Assembly (NCBI GenBank): GCA_009845645.1 | Contig: VXZF01000229.1 | Span: 1-6,042 of the forward strand | Length of the DNA: 6,042 nucleotides | Direction: 5' to 3' | Origin: Gemmatimonadota bacterium | GTDB lineage: Bacteria > Latescibacterota > UBA2968 > UBA8231 | Shown here: one piece after another, positions 1 to 6,042 of the stretch | Position numbering within the stretch: position 1 is the stretch's first letter | How the letters are laid out: every line of letters begins with the position of its first letter | Made by a program: the position numbers and the translations under genes | The notes under the pieces: generated by a model | Seen by the model: the letters and a program-made list of their open reading frames with translations, nothing else | What the model was told of the DNA's origin: nothing | Database searches by the model: none

Positions 1-86
1 TGATGAAGAACATCCTCTGGGCCACGGAAAACGCCGAGCGGCTCCAGCGCGGCGAACTGCTCAGCGAGCGCGAAGACGACGATTGA
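1..86 (+). CDS. 3' end of an unrecognised gene (or a 27-codon small ORF), convergent with the pump gene
   Basis: An open frame enters from the left edge and ends at TGA 84-86. From the ATG at 3-5 it encodes 27 residues, beginning MKNILWATENAERL and ending in an acidic run EREDDD. Third codon positions are strongly G/C (about 23 of 27), as expected for real coding sequence in this genome, so I read it as the C-terminal end of a longer protein whose start is outside the window. The ATG at 3-5 could be an internal methionine or a true start; the two bases before it cannot decide this. No domain or motif is recognisable and I assign no function. It faces the pump gene tail to tail with only 6 bp (87-92) between the stop codons, so it is not part of the efflux operon. 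Confidence 0.45.
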   Translation, partial: MKNILWATENAERLQRGELLSEREDDD

Positions 87-92
87 GGGGCG

Positions 93-3000
93 TTACTCCG
101 CTGACCGCCAAGCCGTCACCCGCAGTTTCCACTCCTCGACCGCGCAGTAGAGCACCGGTACAACCGGCGCGGTCAGCACTACCGCCATCATGCCGCCAAA
201 GGTGGGAATGGCCATCGGCAGCATGAGGTCTGCGCCCCGACCACTCGCCGTCAGCACGGGGACCAGCGCCAAAATCGTGGTAGCCGCGGTCATCAGGCAG
301 GGGCGGATGCGCCGCACCCCAGCGGCGAGCGCAGCGCGGCGCATCGCCTCAACAGTCTCTGGCTTTTGTTCGCGGAAGAGCTGGCGTAGATAGGTCGCCA
401 CGATCACGCCGTTGTCCGAGGCAATGCCAAACAGCGCGAGAAAACCCACCCACACCGCCACGCTCAAGTTCAGCGGACGGACGTGGAAGAGGTCGCGCAT
501 CTGTGTGCCGAAGACGGAAAAATCCAAAAACCATTCCTGCCCGTAGAGCCATAGCATGGCAAAGCCACCGGCCCAAGCCACCGCAACTCCGGAAAAGACC
601 ATCAGCGCCGTGGCGGCGTTGCCAAACTGGAAATAGAGAATGAGGAAAATAGTCGCCAGCGCGAGCGGCAGCAGCACGTTGAGCTTCTTCTGCGCTCGCA
701 GTTGGTTCTCGTAACTACCAGCGAAGGTGTAGCTGACGCCGGTCTCCAGCACCAAATCTCCGCTGGCTCTCTTGCTGGCTAAGTAATCTCGACACGCTTC
801 CACCACATCGACTTCCGCGTACCCCGGCTTCTTGTCGAAGAGCACGTAGCCTAGCAAAAACGTATCCTCGCTCTTGATGACCTGGGGGCCGCGCACATAG
901 CGAATCTCGGCCAACTCGCCCAAGGGGATCTGTGCTCCGTCCGGCGCTGGCACCAGAATGCGCACCAGTTCCTCGACGCTGTCGCGCAATTCGCGCATGT
1001 AGCGCACCCGCACGGGATAGCGCTCCCGGCCTTCCACCGTGGTCGTAACCAGCTTGCCCCCAATGGCGATCTCAATTACGTCCTGCACCTTCTGCAGGGC
1101 GATGCCGTGGCGGGCAATGGCCTCGCGGTCGATGTGGATTTCCAAGTAGGGCTTGCCGACGATGCGATCGGCGTTGACGGTCGCCGCCTCGACCGAGGGC
1201 ACTTCCTTGAGCAAGCGCTCTATCTCCAAGCCAGCGCGTTCGATGGCCTCCAAACTAGGGCCTTTGATCTCAACGCCCATGGGCGCGCGCATCCCGCTTT
1301 GCAACATGACGAGCCGCGCGGCAATCGGCTGCAACTTCGGTGCCGAGGTAGAGCCGGGGATCTGGCCGGCCCGAGCGATTTCCGCCCATATATCGTCGGG
1401 CCCCTGTATCCCCGGCCAAGCGGCGCGCCCCGGATTGAGCGCGGGATCCAAGGGCGGACGCCACAAGCGAAAAGGACGGCCATCGGCGGCGGGCACGAGG
1501 CGACCGGTCTCATCGCGAATATAGCGGCCCTGTACCTTGTAGGGCTCGCCATCGGGAGCAGACGAAGGTAAGCCATCGGACGCGCGGAACAGGTCCGTAG
1601 CATGCTCGTCAAAAGCGAACAATCGGCGTCGACCATCCTCGTCGGTGAGGTACTCCGCACGATAATTGATCACAGTCTCAATCATAGAAATCGGCGCAGG
1701 GTCCAGCGGCGACTCCGCCCGTCCTAACTTCCCCACTGCGGACTCCACTTCTGGTATCTGCGAAATGGCCGCGTTTTGCTTCTGCAGGACGTCGAGCACC
1801 TCGCCGATGGAGGCGTGCGGCATGGTCGTCGGCATCCACAGGAACGAACCTTCGTCGAGGGGCGGCATAAACTCCTTGCCCAATCCGGGCAGGGCCTCGT
1901 CGAAGGCCGCAAAGGGCGCTGAATGGCGCAAGACAGACGGCACGAAGCCGAAGACGAGGGCAAAACCCAGCCACGCGGACGCGCCCGCCAGCGTCAGCAA
2001 CAAGGGAAAAAGCAGAGCCAAGCCCTTGTGATCCAGACACCACCGGAGCACGCGGGGGAAGACATGTTGCAAGGCGCGAAAAAGCGCCAACAGGCCGCCG
2101 ATCAATCCAGCGGCGAAGATAAAATTGCGCCATCCCCCCTTTTCCGGCCCAAGGGGCAACCAGTGTTCCGCTAGCACGACGACGACCCCAACAGCCGCAA
2201 CGGCTATAACACCCCGCGCCACCCACAAGCGCACCCGCTCCGGTACGCGAGCGGCGAGCAAGTGATACGTCCCAATAGCTATCAGCAGCAGACCAACCCA
2301 CCACGACAGCGCGAGGGCCACCCCAAGACCACAGGCGGCCCAAAGGCCGGGAGCCCAACGCCCCAGTCGCGTGCCAAACACACAGTGAGCCAAGGCTGGC
2401 AAGGCCGTCAGCGACAGCCATACAGCAGCCAACAGCGCGAAGGTCTTGGTAAAGGCCAGCGGCGCAAAGAGCTTGCCCTCGGCCCCTTGCATGGCGAAGA
2501 CCGGCAAAAAACCCACCACTGTGGTGAGCACGGCCGTCAGCACGGCTCCGCCGACCTCGCGCGTGGCGCGGAAGACCACTTCTAGGCGGTCTTCCTCTGC
2601 GTCTGCATCCTCCAAGTGCTTGAGGATGTTCTCGCTGATGACGATGCCCATATCGACCATAGTGCCGATGGCGATGGCAATGCCGGAAAGGGCGACTATG
2701 TTGGCGTCAATGCCAAAGACCTTCATGGCGGCAAAACAGGCGAGCACGGCCAGCGGCAACAGCCCGGAGACCAGCATGGCTCCGCGCAGATTCATCACCA
2801 GCGCCAACACTACGATCACCGTTACCAGCACCTCCTCGCTCAGGGCGCGCTCCAGCGTACCCAGCGTCTCTTCAATCAGGCCAGATCGGTCGTAAAAAGG
2901 GATCACTTGCACTTGGCTGACCCGCCCGTCGGGCAGAGTTTTCTTCGGCAGGCTCGGGGCGATTTCCGCGATCTTGGCCTTGACGCTTTCAATGGCGGCT

Positions 3001-3938
3001 AGGGGATTAGTACCATGGCGCGCCACCACCACGCCGCCGACCACCTCTGCACCTTCCTTGTCCAACGCACCGCGCCGCAGCGCCGGTCCCAGCGCGACCC
3101 GCGCGACGTTTTTGACGTAGATCGGGACGTTGTCCCGCGCCTTAATGACGGCGTTTTCGAGGTCGGCCAAGCCTTTGACAAAACCAATGCCGCGGATGAC
3201 GTACTCAGCTCGATTTAGCTCTACAGTGCGCGCACCCACGTCGCGGTTGGACATGCGCACCGCGTGGAAGACCTCGTCGAGCCGCACCCCGTAGGCGCGC
3301 ATCGCGTCTGGGTTGACGTCAATTTGGTATTCCTGCACAAAGCCGCCCACAGAGGCCACCTCGCTGACGCCATCGGCCGCCAGCAGGGCATAGCGCACCT
3401 GCCAGTCCTGAATGCCACGCAACTCGTGCAGATCCCAGCCGCCCGTGGGCGCGCCCTGTTCGTCGCGGCCTTCCAACGTGTACCAGAATACCTGCCCCAA
3501 GGCCGTTGCGTCCGGCCCCAAGGCTGGCTGTACTCCCTCGGGCAGCAGACCTGCCGGCAGGCTGTTGAGCTTTTCAAGGATGCGGGAGCGCGACCAATAG
3601 AAATCGACTCCTTCGGCAAAAATCACATAGATGCTCGAAAAACCGAACATCGAAGAACTGCGGATCGTCTCGACGCCCGGTACGCCTAACAGCGCTACTG
3701 TCAGCGGATACGTCACCTGATCTTCCACGTCCTGCGGCGAGCGTCCGGCCCATTCGCTAAAGACGATTTGCTGGTTTTCGCCGATGTCCGGGATCGCATC
3801 CACCGGCACCGGGTCGCGCGGTAGCCAATCGAGCTTCCACGCAAAAGGGGCGACGCTGAGGCCCCAACCAACGAGGCCAGCCAGCATCAGCACGGCGACG
3901 AGTTTGTGGACTAGGAAAAAGCGGACTAAGCGGTCCAT
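93..3938 (-). CDS. cusA: CusA-like HME-RND copper/silver efflux pump, enlarged form (1281 aa)
   Basis: This is the inner-membrane proton-driven pump of a CusCBA-type complex, exporting metal ions from periplasm and cytoplasm through the adaptor and outer-membrane channel. TM1 lies at about residues 12-32, TM2-TM6 at about 369-515, TM7 at about 638-665 and TM8-TM12 at about 1087-1265, with two periplasmic porter regions between. TM4 carries the HME signature D429...E436-N437 (GTMVDMGIVISEN). M702 (FLWMP), M752 (PISMIET) and M878 (RLVMLQSG) match E. coli CusA M573, M623 and M672, supporting Cu(I)/Ag(I) specificity. E. coli CusA is 1047 residues. The excess lies mainly in a hydrophobic insertion at about 524-635, a polar insertion between M752 and M878, and a loop at about 1133-1156. 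The E. coli relay residues E939 and K984 are D1175 and C1214 here. The frame is intact, from ATG at 3938 to TAA at 93. The ATG choice is supported by AGGAGG five bases upstream. It is the last gene of the operon. The family call is firm; the metal is inferred from the methionine triad. Confidence 0.96.
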   Translation of the reverse strand: MDRLVRFFLVHKLVAVLMLAGLVGWGLSVAPFAWKLDWLPRDPVPVDAIPDIGENQQIVFSEWAGRSPQDVEDQVTYPLTVALLGVPGVETIRSSSMFGFSSIYVIFAEGVDFYWSRSRILEKLNSLPAGLLPEGVQPALGPDATALGQVFWYTLEGRDEQGAPTGGWDLHELRGIQDWQVRYALLAADGVSEVASVGGFVQEYQIDVNPDAMRAYGVRLDEVFHAVRMSNRDVGARTVELNRAEYVIRGIGFVKGLADLENAVIKARDNVPIYVKNVARVALGPALRRGALDKEGAEVVGGVVVARHGTNPLAAIESVKAKIAEIAPSLPKKTLPDGRVSQVQVIPFYDRSGLIEETLGTLERALSEEVLVTVIVVLALVMNLRGAMLVSGLLPLAVLACFAAMKVFGIDANIVALSGIAIAIGTMVDMGIVISENILKHLEDADAEEDRLEVVFRATREVGGAVLTAVLTTVVGFLPVFAMQGAEGKLFAPLAFTKTFALLAAVWLSLTALPALAHCVFGTRLGRWAPGLWAACGLGVALALSWWVGLLLIAIGTYHLLAARVPERVRLWVARGVIAVAAVGVVVVLAEHWLPLGPEKGGWRNFIFAAGLIGGLLALFRALQHVFPRVLRWCLDHKGLALLFPLLLTLAGASAWLGFALVFGFVPSVLRHSAPFAAFDEALPGLGKEFMPPLDEGSFLWMPTTMPHASIGEVLDVLQKQNAAISQIPEVESAVGKLGRAESPLDPAPISMIETVINYRAEYLTDEDGRRRLFAFDEHATDLFRASDGLPSSAPDGEPYKVQGRYIRDETGRLVPAADGRPFRLWRPPLDPALNPGRAAWPGIQGPDDIWAEIARAGQIPGSTSAPKLQPIAARLVMLQSGMRAPMGVEIKGPSLEAIERAGLEIERLLKEVPSVEAATVNADRIVGKPYLEIHIDREAIARHGIALQKVQDVIEIAIGGKLVTTTVEGRERYPVRVRYMRELRDSVEELVRILVPAPDGAQIPLGELAEIRYVRGPQVIKSEDTFLLGYVLFDKKPGYAEVDVVEACRDYLASKRASGDLVLETGVSYTFAGSYENQLRAQKKLNVLLPLALATIFLILYFQFGNAATALMVFSGVAVAWAGGFAMLWLYGQEWFLDFSVFGTQMRDLFHVRPLNLSVAVWVGFLALFGIASDNGVIVATYLRQLFREQKPETVEAMRRAALAAGVRRIRPCLMTAATTILALVPVLTASGRGADLMLPMAIPTFGGMMAVVLTAPVVPVLYCAVEEWKLRVTAWRSAE

Positions 3939-3943
3939 GGTAG

Positions 3944-3949
3944 CCTCCT
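3944..3949 (-). promoter_or_regulatory. Shine-Dalgarno site of the pump gene, overlapping the adaptor stop codon
   Basis: On the minus strand the sequence reads TAGGAGGCTACC followed by ATG at 3938-3936. AGGAGG is a near-perfect Shine-Dalgarno sequence with a five-base spacer. The adaptor stop codon TAG (3950-3948) shares its last two bases with this site, so ribosomes ending the adaptor stop on the pump's ribosome binding site. This fixes the pump start and suggests translational coupling that would balance adaptor and pump amounts. Confidence 0.85.
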
Positions 3950-5780
3950 ACTCGTGGCCGGCGAAGGTCTCGCGCAGGCTACCGCAACGGTACATCTGGC
4001 CGCCGAAGTAGGGATTTTGGGTCTGCATCGCCTGTTGCAGCCAAGCCGCCCCCTCGTTGTCAAAGGCCATTGGACAGTGAAAAAGATGCACTGGCCCGGC
4101 ATGGACACCTCCCTGCCGCGCCACCCGAATCAGCACCGTCGAGAGCTCGGCAAAGGCTTGGCGGGCCGCGGCGAGATCGCCAGCTCCGCTGATCGCGTCT
4201 CCGATCTCCTGCGACGCCGGGTGGGCCGCGAGCGTTGCGGCGGCGGCCTGTGTCCCCGACAGATCGTCCTTGCTCAATGCCTGTTGCGTGGCGAAATAGG
4301 CCGTCCAGACCGCGGACGGCGGGCCGTGCGCGTGGCCGTTTGGCTCGTCGTCGCGCTGGTCGGCCCGCGCTGGCGCATTCATCATGCTCGGCTGGGCGCG
4401 GATTTGGAGGGCGCTGTCGATTTTGAACGCGCCGTTGACCACCACTTGCTCTCCCTCGCGCAGACCCTCGCGCACCAAGTAGTAATCCCCGGCCCGCGGC
4501 CCGAGCACGACCTCGCGGCCCTCGTACAGGCCCTCGCCGAGCGCGACGTACACCACGGCGCGTTTGCCCGTCAGCAGCGGTGCCGAAGCTGGCACCACCA
4601 GCGGCATCTCGCGCTCCACCTCGTCGCCCGTGTCATACAACTCTTCGGCGCGCACTAGGGCCATGCCGCAAATGTCGCAGGCACCGGGCGCGGCGCGGAC
4701 GATCTCTGGATGCATCGGGCTGATCCACTTGCCCTTGAGTTCGGGCGACATGGCGCGTCCGTGGGCTCCCACCTCAGCTTGAGCCACAGCCCACACCAAC
4801 ATCCCCGGCTTCAGCCGACCTTGCTCATTCGCCACGTTGACCCGCACGCGCACCGTGCGCGTGCGCTCGTCCAGCACAGGATCGACAAAGGATATTTGGC
4901 CACTGAACACCTCGCCCGGATAGGCTTCAGCCGAGAATTCGACGGCCTGGCCGTAGTGGATCCAAGACAGGTCCGATTCGTAGGCGCGAAGCTCCAGCCA
5001 CAACCGCGATAAGTCCGCAATGGTGTATATCGGCGTCCCGGTCTGCACGTACGCGCCCTCGCTGAGGTGCTTTTTTATCACCACGCCGCCTGTTGGCGCG
5101 TAAATCGTCAGGTGGTCGGAGGCTTGGCGCTCGCGCTCGACGCGCTCGATTTGCTCCTCCTTCAGCCCGAGCAGGCGCAGCTTTTCGCGCGCGGCCTCGA
5201 CCGTCGCCTGCGCCGTCTGCCCAACGGACGTGCCGCTATCAACCAATCGCGCGCGGGCGCGCAGGGCCTGGATCAGTTCCTCTTGGGCAGTCAACAACTC
5301 GGGGCTGTAGAGATAGGCTATATGGTCGCCCTTTTCGACCCGCACGCCCGTGTAGTCCACGTACAGCCGGTCAATCCGGCCCGCTACCCAAGCGGTGATG
5401 GAGCGGACTTGCGTCTCATCTACCGCGATCTTGCCGACCATCCGCGTCTCGACCGGCGCGAAGCGGCGCTCGACCGGAGCAGTCTGGATGCTGGCAAGCT
5501 CCTGCGCGGTGGGCGAGAGGCGCAACTGGCGCGGAGCCAAAGTGTCGCCAACCTCGGGCGCGGCCACCGGGATTAGGTCCATCCCGCATATTGGACACTG
5601 ACCCGGACCGGGCTGGCGGATCTGCGGGTGCATCGAACAAGTCCACGTTTCGCCCTGCTCGGCGACCACGGCGGGTGCGTGAGCGCTAGGTGTGTCCGAG
5701 CCGCCCAAACCCCAGCCCACGGCCAAGCCGACGCTCCCCGCCACAATGCCGGTAGCTATTATCTGCTTTGTCGATTTCAT
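3948..5780 (-). CDS. cusB: CusB-like periplasmic adaptor (membrane fusion protein) with two HMBD-type modules and a C-terminal DUF3347-like domain
   Basis: This 610-residue protein is the periplasmic adaptor that joins the RND pump to the outer-membrane channel and probably hands it metal. A hydrophobic N-terminus (about 6-26) without a lipobox cysteine looks like a membrane anchor or uncleaved signal. Residues 46-70 are a heavy-metal-binding module (C48, M50-H51-P52, C62, C65-G66-M67). Lipoyl-type halves lie at about 126-155 and 222-255 and flank an alpha-helical hairpin (about 157-218); a beta-barrel follows at about 257-335. A second module (M356-H357-P358, C368, C371-G372-M373) interrupts the path to the membrane-proximal domain (about 395-463); its first cysteine position is S354. 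After a linker with M466-M467 and H483/H485, residues about 488-606 resemble DUF3347, with H568-C569-P570-M571, N589-PYFG and M596/C599. The protein is longer than E. coli CusB (about 407 aa) because of these added modules. The ATG at 5780 is supported by GGAGG ten bases upstream. Confidence 0.94.
   Translation of the reverse strand: MKSTKQIIATGIVAGSVGLAVGWGLGGSDTPSAHAPAVVAEQGETWTCSMHPQIRQPGPGQCPICGMDLIPVAAPEVGDTLAPRQLRLSPTAQELASIQTAPVERRFAPVETRMVGKIAVDETQVRSITAWVAGRIDRLYVDYTGVRVEKGDHIAYLYSPELLTAQEELIQALRARARLVDSGTSVGQTAQATVEAAREKLRLLGLKEEQIERVERERQASDHLTIYAPTGGVVIKKHLSEGAYVQTGTPIYTIADLSRLWLELRAYESDLSWIHYGQAVEFSAEAYPGEVFSGQISFVDPVLDERTRTVRVRVNVANEQGRLKPGMLVWAVAQAEVGAHGRAMSPELKGKWISPMHPEIVRAAPGACDICGMALVRAEELYDTGDEVEREMPLVVPASAPLLTGKRAVVYVALGEGLYEGREVVLGPRAGDYYLVREGLREGEQVVVNGAFKIDSALQIRAQPSMMNAPARADQRDDEPNGHAHGPPSAVWTAYFATQQALSKDDLSGTQAAAATLAAHPASQEIGDAISGAGDLAAARQAFAELSTVLIRVARQGGVHAGPVHLFHCPMAFDNEGAAWLQQAMQTQNPYFGGQMYRCGSLRETFAGHE
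3963..4325 (-). other. C-terminal DUF3347-like domain of the adaptor
   Basis: Residues about 486-606 begin with a helical region (VWTAYFATQQALSKDDL) and end with a cluster of possible metal ligands: HCPMAF (568-573), NPYFGGQM (589-596) and a cysteine at 599. I recognise this as the pattern of the DUF3347 family, which occurs alone or fused to RND adaptors in copper-related contexts. The boundary is approximate and the family name is from memory of its motif. It may stand in for a separate periplasmic chaperone such as CusF, which is not present in this window. Confidence 0.7.
4653..4727 (-). other. Heavy-metal-binding module 2 of the adaptor, degenerate first position
   Basis: Residues 352-376 repeat the pattern of module 1 (SPMHPEI, then CDICGM) but with serine (S354) where module 1 has its first cysteine. 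C368, C371, M356 and M373 remain, so metal binding is still plausible with a changed ligand set. It lies between the beta-barrel and the membrane-proximal domain, near the expected contact with the pump, and not at the N-terminus. Confidence 0.8.
5571..5645 (-). other. Heavy-metal-binding module 1 of the adaptor
   Basis: Residues 46-70 of the adaptor carry the pattern CSMHP, ten intervening residues, then CPICGM. This is the signature of the small heavy-metal-binding domain found in copper ATPases and RND adaptors. All three cysteines (C48, C62, C65) and both methionines (M50, M67) are present. It sits directly after the membrane anchor, where E. coli CusB has its flexible methionine-rich N-terminus that passes Cu(I)/Ag(I) to CusA, so the same hand-off role is a reasonable inference. 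Confidence 0.85.
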
Positions 5781-6042
5781 CGTTGAATTTCCTCCGTGGG
5801 TTCGCCGACCAGCTTTTCAATCTCGGCCCAATGCAGGGCTTGGTCGGTCTGCGCCCGTTCGTACGCTAGCTGGAACTCCAGCAGAGTGCGTTGGGCGTCG
5901 ATGACCGCGAGAAAATCGCTGCGGTCGGCGGCAAAGGCGCGCTGCGTTACGTTGAGCGCTTGTTCGGCCTTGAGCAGCAAGCTGTCTCGGTAGAGGGCAC
6001 TGCGGCTTTGGGCGTCGCGCTGCTTGTACAAGGCCAGTTCCA
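5777..6042 (-). CDS. TolC-family outer-membrane channel (CusC-like), C-terminal end only
   Basis: This is the 3' end of the gene for the outer-membrane exit duct of the pump. The visible 88 complete codons run from the window edge to TGA at 5777. They show the amphipathic helix pattern typical of the C-terminal repeat of outer-membrane efflux proteins: a stretch ending ALNVTQRAFAADRSDFLAVI, followed by DAQRTLLEFQLAYERAQTDQ, and closing with a helix that ends in EIEKLVGEP. The motif 'dfLxVldAQrtLLe' and the final 'aeieklvG' are family hallmarks. A TTG at 6031-6029 is not a plausible start, because coding sequence continues upstream of it to the edge (in-frame residues ELA precede it) and family members are over 400 residues long. 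It is the first visible gene of the operon and overlaps the adaptor by four bases. Which channel subtype it is cannot be settled from this part. Confidence 0.88.
   Translation of the reverse strand, partial: ELALYKQRDAQSRSALYRDSLLLKAEQALNVTQRAFAADRSDFLAVIDAQRTLLEFQLAYERAQTDQALHWAEIEKLVGEPTEEIQR
5791..5795 (-). promoter_or_regulatory. Shine-Dalgarno site of the adaptor gene, inside the end of the channel gene
   Basis: On the minus strand GGAGG is followed by ten bases and then ATG at 5780-5778. The site lies in the last codons of the channel gene, whose TGA stop (5779-5777) overlaps the adaptor start as ATGA. The spacing is slightly long but the overlap itself favours re-initiation by the same ribosome. 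Confidence 0.7.

Noticed and set aside
87..130. A terminator hairpin at the convergent gene ends
   Set aside because: No stem-loop followed by a T-run is visible on either strand; only 6 bp separate the stops.
1107..1571. Plus-strand open frames antisense to the polar insertion of the pump
   Set aside because: Two different plus-strand frames are open here at once, a sign of base composition and not of a gene. Neither translation contains a recognisable motif.
2034..2369. The possibility that the extra hydrophobic segment is a separate gene or mobile element inserted in the pump gene
   Set aside because: The reading frame is continuous, there are no terminal inverted or direct repeats that I can see at the edges, and base composition does not change obviously. 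It reads as a natural extension of the protein.
1678..2421. A 247-residue open frame on the minus strand within the pump gene, in a different frame
   Set aside because: It lies wholly inside the pump coding sequence on the same strand. Its translation is rich in Arg, Gly, Ala and Cys with no recognisable motif, as expected of a shifted frame in high-GC DNA. The pump frame is continuous across it and matches known motifs on both sides, so it is not a frameshift or a nested gene.
3954..4658. A 234-residue plus-strand open frame antisense to the adaptor gene
   Set aside because: It is the mirror of the DUF3347-like and membrane-proximal regions of the adaptor. Its translation has low-complexity Arg/His/Ala composition and no domain, and there is no convincing ribosome binding site. 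High GC content accounts for its length.
5067..5576. A 169-residue plus-strand open frame antisense to the adaptor gene
   Set aside because: It is Leu/Arg/Ala-rich with no recognisable domain, and it lies opposite the well-supported lipoyl and hairpin regions of the adaptor. I treat it as a shadow frame.

Overview
The window holds most of one minus-strand operon for a tripartite heavy-metal efflux pump of the HME-RND (Cus/Czc) type. Read in transcription order, from high to low coordinates, it contains three genes. The first is the C-terminal end of a TolC-family outer-membrane channel, whose start lies beyond base 6042. The second is a complete 610-residue periplasmic adaptor (CusB-like) with three apparent metal-binding modules. 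The third is a complete 1281-residue inner-membrane RND pump (CusA-like). The genes are tightly coupled. The channel stop and adaptor start overlap as ATGA, and the adaptor stop codon lies inside the Shine-Dalgarno sequence of the pump gene. The promoter must be upstream of the window. A short plus-strand reading frame at bases 1-86 converges on the pump gene with 6 bp between the stops; it is probably the 3' end of an unrelated gene and I do not recognise it.

The likely substrates are Cu(I) and/or Ag(I). The three methionines that form the Cu/Ag site of E. coli CusA (M573, M623, M672) have clear counterparts at M702, M752 and M878, and the first two keep the E. coli spacing of 50 residues. 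The adaptor adds two heavy-metal-binding (CxMHP...CxxCGM) modules and a C-terminal DUF3347-like domain, all plausible periplasmic copper ligands. The expected route is from periplasmic metal, through the adaptor modules, to the methionine site of the pump and out through the outer-membrane channel, driven by protons.

The organism must be a diderm (Gram-negative-type) bacterium, because the system needs an outer membrane. Base composition is high-GC with G/C-rich third codon positions, which also explains the many long shadow frames on both strands. The sequence alone does not fix a phylum. The enlarged pump resembles expanded CusA-like proteins that I associate with marine Gammaproteobacteria and Planctomycetes/Verrucomicrobia-type genomes, but this is an impression and not a search result.

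The most unusual part is the architecture of the pump, about 230 residues longer than E. coli CusA. There is a hydrophobic insertion between TM6 and TM7 that could add four membrane helices, a polar insertion of about 77 residues in the porter domain between two of the methionine ligands, and a smaller loop before TM10. Two of the proton-relay positions also differ from E. coli. I found no RNA gene, mobile element, CRISPR array or terminator hairpin, and no gene-free stretch longer than a few bases.
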